In this document: positions 57,101 through 64,000 of the stretch, in pieces
Layout: each line of letters opens with the position of its first letter
Numbering within the stretch: the first letter of the stretch is position 1
Assembly (NCBI GenBank): GCA_030068145.1
Contig: JAPJBO010000521.1
Location: 62,001 to 126,000, forward strand
DNA: 64,000 bases
Reading direction: 5' to 3'
Origin: Diplonema papillatum
Lineage: Eukaryota > Euglenozoa > Diplonemea > Diplonemida > Diplonemidae
Translations under genes and position numbers: made by a program
Notes under the pieces: generated by a model
Told to the model about the DNA's origin: nothing
The model's input: only the letters and a program-made list of their open reading frames with translations
The model's database searches: none

Positions 57101-58785
57101 AGGGCGGTATCTGCATGCGACAGGTATTTGGACTTCCTCTTGGAGCCAACGCGTCACCCGATCTAGCAAACTTATATTGCTATGACGTTGAGTCCAGATA
57201 CGTGGACGAGCTCATGAAGGAAGACGAGGCGAAGGCAAAAGCACACAGGGACTCAAAAAGGTATATGGACGACTTCCTTACATGGTTCGTCGAACCACCC
57301 CCAGCGGCACTTTACAAAATGATATACAAAGAAACAACCCTGGCAGAAGGTGACGTGGAATACCTAGGTATTCGAATACGGCTAGAGCAAAGCACAAGCG
57401 ACCACCTTAGCTTTGTCAGACTTTCAGTCAATGACAAAACAAGGAACTGGCACTTCAAACCAGTAAGGTTCGTTCACCAATGGTCGACAATCCCTGACCA
57501 CCAGGGGTCTGCCATACTGAAAAACTTGCTCATTCGCTGCCTCAACCTGTGCAACAACTGGCACGACGCACTGAGGGAAACTCAGCTAGTACTCTACCTG
57601 CTGCTGAATAGAGGTCACCGCATTCAGAAGCTGAAAACAGTCTTCCACCACGGAGTGCAGGAACGTCTGCCTAACCTCGGCGCGTCGCAACGGTCTCTGA
57701 AACAATGGTTCCAAAAGTGCATCGTTTCATACTACGCGGGGTTTCCGCTGATTGAAGAACAAAAACGAGTAGGCCGAAGAAGAACAAAGAAAGTAAGTGA
57801 AGTAGTATCCTCGCTTTCGAGAGATAATTGCATTCCAAATCTTTCCCCATCCGCCAGACCTCCAATTCTTTCCCCATCCGCCAGACCCCCAAACATCCAG
57901 CAAGAAGGCCCACGTGATAGACTTCTCAAACGCGAGTTGAAGCTTACAGCTAGACTTAGACAGATAGGACTGCAGCCGCGAACTGTAGCCGGTAACGGAA
58001 ACTGCCTGTTTTTGAGCTTGACTTATGAACAAGGAGACCAAATGGTCCTCCGCAACGAACTGGCAGACTACTGGGATGCACACAGAGACGACCTACGAGC
58101 CTTCCTGCCTGATTTGGATACTTCCCAATACATCGAAAAGCTGCGTGAGAACTACAGCTGGGGTGACTACCTGTCCCTCGTAGCTTTCACACAACTCAAA
58201 AAAGTGCAAATCCGCCTTTTTACAATCGATGAGAGGAATAAGTTCCACACCCAAACGGTAGGCGAAACAGGCCCTCTCATATTGCTCGGCTATATTGCCC
58301 AAGTACACTACATCCCAGTGTTAGGCACGATCACCAATATGCAGGTAAAAAGGTTCCTCGACCCTCGAGCAGAATCTCCGGAAAGTTCTTCCGCCTCTTC
58401 GACACTCCCAGAGGAATCCGTCCGCCCGCGAGAACAGCAGCCGCAAGCACAACCGGAATCAGCAGCACAGCCACCCGCTCAACCGGAATCACCGGAACAG
58501 CCAACCGCTAGTCCAGCAACACCGGAACAGCCAAATGCGCAACTGCGAACGCCGACACCGGATCTCCCGCTAGGACCGTCGACGCCAACACAAACACAAG
58601 ACTCGCAGGCCGCAAACATCCCACAAACACAAGAGCAGAACGTACTACTTAAATGCCGCCACTGTGGTGTTACAACAACAAGGTCCGGCAACCCGTTCGC
58701 AAACGTGTTTGGAGTGGGTGTACACGAAAGGACTTGCGAAAGGAATATGGGAGGACTGCAAAGTCCAAGCCCAGACCGAAATTAG
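54190..58785 (+). CDS. Penelope-like element polyprotein: GIY-YIG endonuclease, reverse transcriptase, OTU-like domain, zinc finger
   Basis: Intact 1531-codon frame from an ATG at 54190. Residues 1-75 are a basic Lys/Gly/Ser/Thr-rich tail. A GIY-YIG nuclease begins at 289 (GVIYG 289-293, YVG 303-305, nearby Arg, probable catalytic E379 in REYHYINKLSPPLN). The reverse transcriptase follows: FILTKVDKSRHDVGF near 720, YGLPKLHK to 791, QVFGLPLGANASPDLANLY, then YMDD at 1025-1028. A Pro/Lys-rich insert lies between the two RT halves, near 820-850. An OTU-type cysteine protease fold is at about 1255-1385: Cys1272 in GNGNCLF, WGDYLSLVAF, His1373 in HYIPV. After a Pro/Gln/Glu-rich linker, a CCHC finger uses C1489, C1492, H1512 and C1516. 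The GIY-YIG before the RT is the permuted order of the Chlamys/Naiad clade. The OTU domain is not a standard part of these elements as far as I know. Confidence 0.93.
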   Translation: MWQNFNEGKYGISGTKGTKTSGKKGTKGKSFSKKGSKERTFQNETGNNLGKPSGKTSKGKKGKKGKATNVDFEANLHFESLPKTRVFRTNPRTDSAHPSRAQDIHFQKQQATNLTGLTIKLLSQAGLLSPKRFLITAATRQGDKLTVLYNKKVGAFVPFRKLENTLRQGLMPPLKVAQVLILEEVPQTKEKPRNTKRRETRQESARATATRVPHGRREVRTDPFLVSFNRYEVLRSKAAFERVDIKSYHENGRFNKPVFLNACSKALTLIKEKYKWDVPHATGDLEQKGVIYGLSNEAGNLLYVGQTSGKAFTRVSAHFSSARSKQRRQQQPTKIEEHLIRRQSPLLAVVLEKVAFTPESANSNKRNKFLFHRQALPREYHYINKLSPPLNQKGLYSTAVGKRSRKNKKRPPKKERTATSSQKRANRRENADQIRELQGTTPVLIEEGRWKGIKRHLNVLFQLDEAVLAEYDLDNWQLRRVTRVLSFMRRFLVGEYFTSKVEVLERKLISRLTPFSLNKLQRKKDFSIKWLKLNFSHKTIDAIQLGQVLRSQKVVEACPTPELLSKTRICNKLGPPTSSFLLNVTEESLNTQQVDFQDLTKSCPCTQFLKENTADVTHEGHVMCTAHDIKMDEELLHLFDMGLKYRLPSHIDHVFENMEKDISAYVTSTFKASSHSVQEKLTDAIVSEMKTRFAQHPHLTPDTIPKKVLDSLKVLKSHFILTKVDKSRHDVGFVCKKHYHRMLQNQLRSNCYAEVHATDELRTTLAAINVSLGFNPTGKLPYLYGLPKLHKEKKGMRWIAGVSSRSPPVCVKEPSGLDFDDEPPPAPPPPQTKPTKGKPKAATTEANTLLSQLLKLTMQFLKAKDDILKAEKGISRYWIIESADEVAAEIKQRYRYLRKKLPRTFDFKTMFNELPQEDLKKGVANAVKEAFEFAKTSEFTLFGGTKKEKSYTQQDIEALIALCVDNCYVEQGGICMRQVFGLPLGANASPDLANLYCYDVESRYVDELMKEDEAKAKAHRDSKRYMDDFLTWFVEPPPAALYKMIYKETTLAEGDVEYLGIRIRLEQSTSDHLSFVRLSVNDKTRNWHFKPVRFVHQWSTIPDHQGSAILKNLLIRCLNLCNNWHDALRETQLVLYLLLNRGHRIQKLKTVFHHGVQERLPNLGASQRSLKQWFQKCIVSYYAGFPLIEEQKRVGRRRTKKVSEVVSSLSRDNCIPNLSPSARPPILSPSARPPNIQQEGPRDRLLKRELKLTARLRQIGLQPRTVAGNGNCLFLSLTYEQGDQMVLRNELADYWDAHRDDLRAFLPDLDTSQYIEKLRENYSWGDYLSLVAFTQLKKVQIRLFTIDERNKFHTQTVGETGPLILLGYIAQVHYIPVLGTITNMQVKRFLDPRAESPESSSASSTLPEESVRPREQQPQAQPESAAQPPAQPESPEQPTASPATPEQPNAQLRTPTPDLPLGPSTPTQTQDSQAANIPQTQEQNVLLKCRHCGVTTTRSGNPFANVFGVGVHERTCERNMGGLQSPSPDRN

Positions 58786-59704
58786 CCCAGCACCTGCCTG
58801 GCGCGCCTGACCCAGCGAGCTACGAGGGTCAAAAAATATTCACTACCCCCCCCTTTCTTTTTTAGACAACCTTCTATTCTCTTCTCCACTTTACTTTGAT
58901 CATAGGTGTCACGGCAAGTTTTGGCAGCCGCTGCTTAACAAAATTGTGCATGCTAATCCATGTGGTTCATGTACTTAAAAGAACTCAATGCTTAACAAAA
59001 TTTGACGTGGGCGGCTTTAGATTTACATCTGAATGACACCTCAACACAAAAACAAGTTGTCGACAACTAACAAGTAAAAGAATAAAACAAAACTACGCAT
59101 TTCTTCTGTCACAGAGCTTGATCAGTAAGTTGTCGCTTGAATTCATACTTTTTGCGAGTATTGGGTTGTATACCATTCTTTTCTCAGCCAATTGTATGCG
59201 AGAGTAGAGTACTTCCTCCACAAAACTTGTCATATGACAAGTATGTACTTGTCATATGACAAGTACATGCTTGTCATAGTACTTGTCATAATATGACAAG
59301 TACATGTACTTGTCATATGACAAGTACATGCTTGTCATAGTACTTGTCATAATATGACAAGTACATGTACTTGTCATATGTGCTTGTCATACGTATGACA
59401 AGTACGTGGTGTACAAAAAATACATCCTCCCGGGATACTGGCTCCGTCCAACCCCAAGACCCCAGAGGGATCCTAATGGCCCGAAAATGAGCCTAACCTC
59501 AAAGAAATGCGTAGTTTTGGTGGCTCAAAGAAAAGGTCCTGGAAAACCTCGCGCCGTTTTGCAGTCCCGTAGGCTACGGACAACCGACGCATCAATCAAC
59601 GTGCACCCCTGGGTGTGCTGCAAACAGAACAGCGATGTGGTCTCGTCGCCTTAGACAAGTGTTAGGTATTCGTCGGATATATTGATCTTCTGAGATCTGC
59701 GATC
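58786..59704. other. PLE 3' flank and palindrome array
   Basis: 58786-59100 is the AT-rich 3' untranslated region of the element. The terminal arm is 59101-59157. A palindrome array follows at 59226-59405. 59410-59704 has no recognisable content. Confidence 0.6.
59226..59405. repeat. Array of short palindromes
   Basis: acttgtcatatgacaagt and close variants (tacatgcttgtcatagtact, cataatatgacaag) repeat for 180 bases; almost every unit is its own reverse complement. A larger unit of about 60-70 bases is itself repeated twice. It could extrude cruciforms. Confidence 0.92.
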
Positions 59705-61162
59705 TCATACGACAAAAAAAAAGAGCGACGCACACCTTCGGTAGCTGAAGTGCGAGTTGGTTTGGCTCCTGGTGGCGTGCGAGTGCCGGCGGGCGGCCGC
59801 TCGGGGCCGCTGCAGCTCGGTGCGGCGCTTGCGGGCCATCGTCGTCGACGGGCGCGGGAGGCCGAACTGCTTCCAGCGGAAGAACTGCTGGATGAGCGCC
59901 GCGGCTTCGTGACGGTTGGTCTTCTGCTCCTGCGCCTTCCGGCACAGCGACACGGACGTGCCGTTGATCAGCGCGGCCCGGTACGCGTGGATCGGGTGCA
60001 GCACGTTGCACTGCAGAGCAAGCTCGACGGGCGCTTCGCCGTTGCGCGGGACCCCAACACGGACGTATTCTTCGACGATCTCGGGTTCAATGTCCGCAGT
60101 GAACCACGCGTGCGCCATCGCCGCGTCTGCCGGCAGCCGGTCTTCAGGGTCGAATTTGAGTATCCTCTGCATGAGGTCGAGTGCGCCCTTGCCCACCTTG
60201 TCGGGCTGCACGCCGCTCTTCCAGCAGGTTTCGATGAGTTCGGCGAGGTTTCGCCGGGTGAGGAGCTTGCCGTCGGACGCCTGCTTCGTCCTGACGACGC
60301 CGACGGTGGTTTCGATGAGCTCGAGCTGGTGCTGGGAGTCGTAGCCCGGGAACAGCGGGACGCCGGTGATGAGCTCCGCGAGGATGCAGCCCATGCTCCA
60401 CATGTCGGCGGCCGGCGTCGTGATGGTTCTGCACTGCAGGACCTCCGGGGCGCGGTACCACTGCGTCTGCACGTAGTCCGGGTTGTCGAGCATCGTGGTT
60501 TCCGCGCCGCTGGAGAGGGTGCGAGCGAGGCCGAAGTCGGACAGGTAGGCCCTGGGCGTGTCGTCGACGAGGATGTTGGACAGCTTCAAGTCGCGGTGCA
60601 CGACGCCGCGGGAGTGGCAGTACGCGAGGGCCGACAGGAGCTGCAGGGCGAACCGCTTCTTGTGCTGGAGGAGGAGCAGGCGCTTGTTGAGGAGGCCCTC
60701 GCACGTGTGCGGAACGAACGGCATCACCAAGTGCACGTCACACTTGTTCTGGCTGACGATGACCTCGTTGAGGGTGATGATGTTCGGGTGCCGGAGCTGC
60801 TGCAGGATCTGGATCTCGCGGTACGTCCTCTGGCCGAGCACCGGGTGCGACCAGCAGTCCTTCAGCAGCTTGATGGCGACGAGGCTGCCGGAGCCCTTGT
60901 GGATCGCTTTGCAGACGATGCCGTAGGCGCCGCGGCCCACGACGGCGCCGACGTCGTACTCGTTTGTCACCTTCTTCTCCCTCGTGAAGGGCTGCGGCTG
61001 CAAGAACTCCTCGATGACGCCGCTTTTCTCCGAGCAGGTCTCGTCTTCAACCCGTCGACGCCTCGCTGTGTGGGTTTGTTCTTGATTGAACCGCAGTCGA
61101 GAGGAATGGTGTGGTAGGTTCAAAGAATGTATTGCCGGTTCTTCGATGTAGTTCCCAGCGTG
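59705..61162 (-). CDS. CMGC protein kinase, MAPK/CDKL-like (5' exon not found)
   Basis: The frame is open from just after a TAG at 61163-61165 down to a stop at 59705, but there is no ATG before the kinase domain, so a 5' exon is likely; tttctag|CACGCTGG is a possible acceptor. The kinase has a Gly loop GRGAYG, VAIKLLK with the ATP Lys, HRDLKLSN (60575-60598), DFG (60530-60538) and PDYVQTQWYRAPE (60443-60483). The Pro in PDY stands where MAPKs carry the Thr of their TxY motif, while the Tyr is kept. The C-terminal tail has an IQ-like helix AALIQQFFRWKQFG. A donor-like GAAG|GTGTGC at 59735 suggests that the last residues (SLFFFVV) may instead be intron and that a further exon exists. The kinase phosphorylates Ser/Thr in proline-directed signalling by family analogy; the substrate is unknown. 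Confidence 0.85.
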   Translation of the reverse strand, partial: HAGNYIEEPAIHSLNLPHHSSRLRFNQEQTHTARRRRVEDETCSEKSGVIEEFLQPQPFTREKKVTNEYDVGAVVGRGAYGIVCKAIHKGSGSLVAIKLLKDCWSHPVLGQRTYREIQILQQLRHPNIITLNEVIVSQNKCDVHLVMPFVPHTCEGLLNKRLLLLQHKKRFALQLLSALAYCHSRGVVHRDLKLSNILVDDTPRAYLSDFGLARTLSSGAETTMLDNPDYVQTQWYRAPEVLQCRTITTPAADMWSMGCILAELITGVPLFPGYDSQHQLELIETTVGVVRTKQASDGKLLTRRNLAELIETCWKSGVQPDKVGKGALDLMQRILKFDPEDRLPADAAMAHAWFTADIEPEIVEEYVRVGVPRNGEAPVELALQCNVLHPIHAYRAALINGTSVSLCRKAQEQKTNRHEAAALIQQFFRWKQFGLPRPSTTMARKRRTELQRPRAAARRHSHATRSQTNSHFSYRRCASLFFFVV

Positions 61163-61744
61163 CTAGAAATGCCCTTGTCCGGTACAGTATACAGCAGGAA
61201 GCGCCTTGCTCCCACTAGTACGTGCCCTTGTCGGTCCGTGGCTCGTAAATAGAAAGAACCAATTCGTCAGTATTTTCTGCACAAAAGTAGCCGGTTCGTT
61301 GTATTAGTCGGAGAGTACGATCTTCCAAAACCCGCAGGTGGTGCTTCTGGCCGCATCGCGATTGGCTTTGAATGGGTTTCAAACAGCACGTAGTTCGCCG
61401 GAAAGGGAAGAAAAGGGAGACGGCGTGAAGTAGCCTGAGCACTCGCTCACTAGCGAATGTGGTTGAGAGCTCAAAATCCAGTCTACGAAGGCTCACCTCA
61501 ACCCACCCGAACTCTCCTGTTGTAGGTCACATGGCGGTGCACGCATCCTGCCGTGCGTTTAGCTCCGGTGTCTACCGTGTACTCTAGTAGTAGGCATCGA
61601 ACTGCTGTGGTTACCGGAGACATAGGCGCAGGTTTTGCTTTGCCTGTTTTACTTGATAGTAGTAGGCATCGAGCTGCTGTGTCACCGGAGACATGGGCGC
61701 AGGTTTTGCTTTGCCTGTTTTACTTGAAAGTATGCAAATACTAC

Positions 61745-61967
61745 AGGGGAAAGAGAGAGAGAGGGACGCGTTAGAGTGCAGGGACCATCTCTCCGGGGAG
61801 TTTCCGGTCTCCTCACTTCTCTTCGCACTGCTACGGCGGGCGTACGTCGCTCCGGAGGCGCGCTGCAGGTTGCGGCTCTGCTAAAGTGAGTGGCGGCACC
61901 GGAGTTGGTGCTGCAGCGGGCGCTCTGGTGGCGGGCGAGCTCGTCTCGCGGGGGATCGCGGAAAGAT
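61745..61967 (-). mobile_element. 5'-truncated LINE copy
   Basis: Matches 23126-23340 with about 95% identity by eye, from a (ga)n border through gtgcagggaccatctctccg and gctacggcgggcg to tctcgcgggggatcgc. Only the last 215 bases of the element remain, including the end of ORF2. Confidence 0.93.
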
Positions 61968-62539
61968 TTGGTGGTTTTTGAGGAGTCGAACCCTTTGACG
62001 TCCTTGAAAGCAGGATCTTCAGTTGGTGTCGGTTCGCTCATTGAAGCGTATCGTTTTGGAACTCTTTGCCACGTCTCGAGAGAAAACGCATACTCAACGC
62101 GGGACGAACGGCCCATTCAGCCGGGTCCTCGTGGCGAAAGATGTGGTGCTTGTGGTCAACGACCAGCTGCTTGACGCAGTTCGAGAGCGTTCGCACGTTT
62201 TTGTTGCTGTTTGCGAGGATGATCGATTCATGCTCGGTGCCAGCGCCCGTGGCGTCGAGGCACGCGGCGAATTCCGTCTCTATGGCGTGCTGCGGGTGGT
62301 TCGAGGCTTGACTTTGGTGGGAAGATCTTAGTTCGAGAGAGAGAGAGAGAACACATAAAACAAGTCAAAGGGTGCGGGCCTCCACCGTCAGGTGGGCCCC
62401 CACCGTCAGGTGGGCAGGCTAGTTTCGGGGTGGCTCCTTGGGAGGGACAGGGGCGGGGTTGTCACGCCTTAGGAGTCCCAGGGCCTCTCCCCTCCCACCT
62501 ATATGTGTTCTCGCTGTCATCGCTACCGCGCTGACAATT

Positions 62540-62643
62540 CCGAGAGAGAGAGAGAGACGAGTTAGAGTGCAGGGACCATCTCTCCGGGGAGTTTCCGGTC
62601 TCCTCACTTCTCTTCGTGCTGCTACGGCGGGCGTGAGTCGCTA
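62540..62643 (-). mobile_element. 5'-truncated LINE copy, very short
   Basis: Same 3' terminus, (ga)n then cgagttagagtgcagggacc to gctacggcgggcgtgagtcg. About 100 bases, near-identical to 23134-23235. Confidence 0.93.
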
Positions 62644-63479
62644 GTTGGATGTGCAGGCAAGACACTGCCTCTCATGCATGCTTAATGCTAGCATCAAGTC
62701 TTCTTTAGAAAATGTAAAATAGAAAGGGGTTGCAGGGAGTAAGACTCCGGTGGGAAGGGGGCTTCACTTTTGCTGTTCCGGTCAGGTGGACGTAGAAAGG
62801 CCGACTGATCACTTTCTCGGTGACGCTTGGAAACGTTTTGATAGTGGCTGCACATTTCCCCACTCCAGCAGAAACGACACGAGCTTTCGCATTCCGCGTT
62901 TCTTCTTTCGACGTGTCGTTGCAAGAAGCACGCTCGACGCTGGCTGGTCCGCCCTCAGGCAGTGCCCAGCGGCAGGTCGACAGCCAGAAAAAAAAGAAAA
63001 GAAGGAAAACCCCGCTCTAGGTCCAGGAACGTGACGGTAAGCTTGAGTCGAAGACAGCACAGGCCACAACCCCGTCGGCTTTGACCTGTTGCTGACCGTC
63101 TCTGCAAGCTTGTGCTCAGCGCAAGCGAAGCCCCAAGGGCCACAGATACTCTGCATTCTAACCTCAACTGCTGCTGGCTGTCACAGTCTATCAGCAGCCT
63201 GTCAGCAGTGGACCGGCTCATGCCTACATGAAAATGGTTATCTTATCTTTTTTTGGCTGGTCGACAGTCGACAGCGAGTGTACCGGTGAAAGCCTGCCAC
63301 TCGTCACGAGTTCGTACTGCAGAGCTACGGGCCTACGGGCCAAGTGGCTACCGACTTCCCAAACTAAAGCATCAAGGCATGGGCCTGCATTAGTCACGAG
63401 GTGACTACCTCTTCGATCGCGCCGTGTCGTGGCCAGCAATGCAATTCGATGCAGTTCCAAGACAGTCGAAGTCGCATAC

Positions 63480-64000
63480 CTTGGCGCGCTGAGCGTGGCT
63501 AAGACCGATGCTGAGGAAGGACCACCGGTTGGGGTCGATGGTGTACGATTGAGCAGGGAAATGCTTGTTGTACTTCTTGACGATCTTGGAGCAACCGATG
63601 CCGTTCAGGTACATGAACCAAAGGACGAGGATCACGTCATCATACGCGTTGCAGAGCTGGATGAGGACGATGCTTTCCGAAGGAGACGGCAGCTTGTCCG
63701 CAATGCGAACGCACCGCGCCGAGCTCAATACTTTTCGCACTTGAGAAAGCACCTTGAGTTTGTTCTTCACAACGCCGTCGATTCGCCTCAGTTCGTCTTC
63801 GAGCTGTGACACAAACAGCATTGGGCTTCCCGGAGGTGTTGGTGGGAGGGTCGGCGAGACTGCTACCGGACCCCCACTTGCCGCCATGTCTTCAGACAGG
63901 GTCAGTGGCATCCGACTACCCGACATACTGCAGTCATCGTCCCACTGGTCATCGCTCAACATGCCGCTCAACAACGAGTCCAACGCGCGGTACCGGATGA
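63480..64000 (-). CDS. Unrecognised protein, first visible exon (5' end may lie outside the window)
   Basis: The frame is open from the right edge to 63405. The first in-frame ATG is at 63962 (MLSDDQWDDDCSMSG), but the frame continues upstream without a stop, so the true start may be outside. A donor-like CAAG|GTATGC at 63480 suggests the exon ends with SIGLSHAQRAK rather than running to the stop at 63405. The visible part has an acidic, Ser/Pro-rich start (AVSPTLPPTPPGSP), a helical middle (LEDELRRIDGVVKNKLKVLS) and a hydrophobic C-terminal part (LCNAYDDVILVLWFMYLNG, then IVKKYNKHFPAQSY). I do not recognise the family. Confidence 0.55.

Larger units (their letters stand above)
53009..59157 (+). 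mobile_element. Penelope-like retroelement with an antisense partial copy at its left
   Basis: Two inverted pairs frame it. 53009-53065 is the inverse of 59101-59157 (57 bases, three mismatches). 53062-53149 is the inverse of 54040-54139, which lies just upstream of the ORF start. The layout is therefore an antisense, truncated copy (53009 to about 53530 or further) head-to-head with a full plus-strand element. Inverted or partial tandem copies like this are typical of Penelope-like elements. I saw no clear hammerhead ribozyme core in the flanks. The left edge interrupts repeat R3. Confidence 0.85.
61163..63479. other. Intergenic region with truncated LINE ends
   Basis: 61586-61733 is a tandem duplication of about 75 bases (tagtaggcatcga, caggttttgctttgcctg). 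LINE 3'-end copies lie at 61745-61967 and 62540-62643. A (ga)n stretch is at 62333-62352 and a direct repeat ccaccgtcaggtgggc at 62388-62418. No gene is supported. Confidence 0.5.

Noticed and set aside
59750..61117. Plus-strand frame of 455 codons
   Set aside because: Antisense to the kinase, whose motifs are clear on the other strand.

Overview
This is nuclear DNA from a microbial eukaryote, most likely a protist or alga; I cannot place it more precisely. The evidence is GT-AG introns, purely eukaryotic protein families, a divergent fragment of nuclear 18S rDNA, two classes of retrotransposon, and GC-rich genes set in long repeat-rich intergenic DNA. All host genes I can support lie on the minus strand. 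The only large plus-strand coding region is a retroelement.

Layout: 1-1.9 kb, the 5' part of a Tyr/Gln/His-rich protein with one hydrophobic helix, running off the left edge. 5.2-9.1 kb, an 1159-aa IPT/TIG-domain protein whose 3' end is tandemly duplicated. 9.1-15.8 kb, no host gene, but an 18S rDNA relic, copies of an interspersed repeat (called R1 here) and a 37-copy 20-bp minisatellite grown inside one R1 copy. 15.8-19.6 kb, a two-exon gene fusing a Wntless-like 7TM region to a class 3 lipase, with its intron largely filled by a SINE-like repeat (R2). 21.8-22.8 and 31.6-32.7 kb, two paralogous two-exon RNF141-like RING proteins with the same intron position, separated by a bicistronic LINE (about 23.1-29.3 kb). 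33.5-37.4 kb, a protein with a coiled coil and cyclic-nucleotide-binding-like domains; its 3' end is present three times and one downstream unit holds a 0.75-kb TIR element. 38.3-40.7 kb, an Arg/Ser-rich protein whose 3' end is repeated in 0.41-0.43-kb units. 40.7-53 kb, a gene-poor stretch of R1, R2 and R3 copies and local duplications. 53.0-59.2 kb, a Penelope-like element (PLE) with an intact 1531-codon ORF (GIY-YIG endonuclease, reverse transcriptase, OTU-like domain, zinc finger), head-to-head with an antisense truncated relative. 59.2-59.4 kb, a palindrome array. 59.7-61.1 kb, a MAPK/CDKL-type kinase. 61.7-62.7 kb, truncated LINE 3' ends. 63.5-64 kb, the start of an unrecognised gene running off the right edge.

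The most unusual points are the PLE architecture (permuted N-terminal GIY-YIG plus OTU), the repeated finding of degenerate tandem copies of gene 3' ends downstream of three unrelated genes, the lipase gene whose catalytic His lies beyond a repeat-filled intron, and the minisatellite that grew within a dispersed repeat. The host genes do not form an operon or pathway; lipid signalling, ubiquitination, cyclic-nucleotide sensing and phosphorylation are suggested separately.
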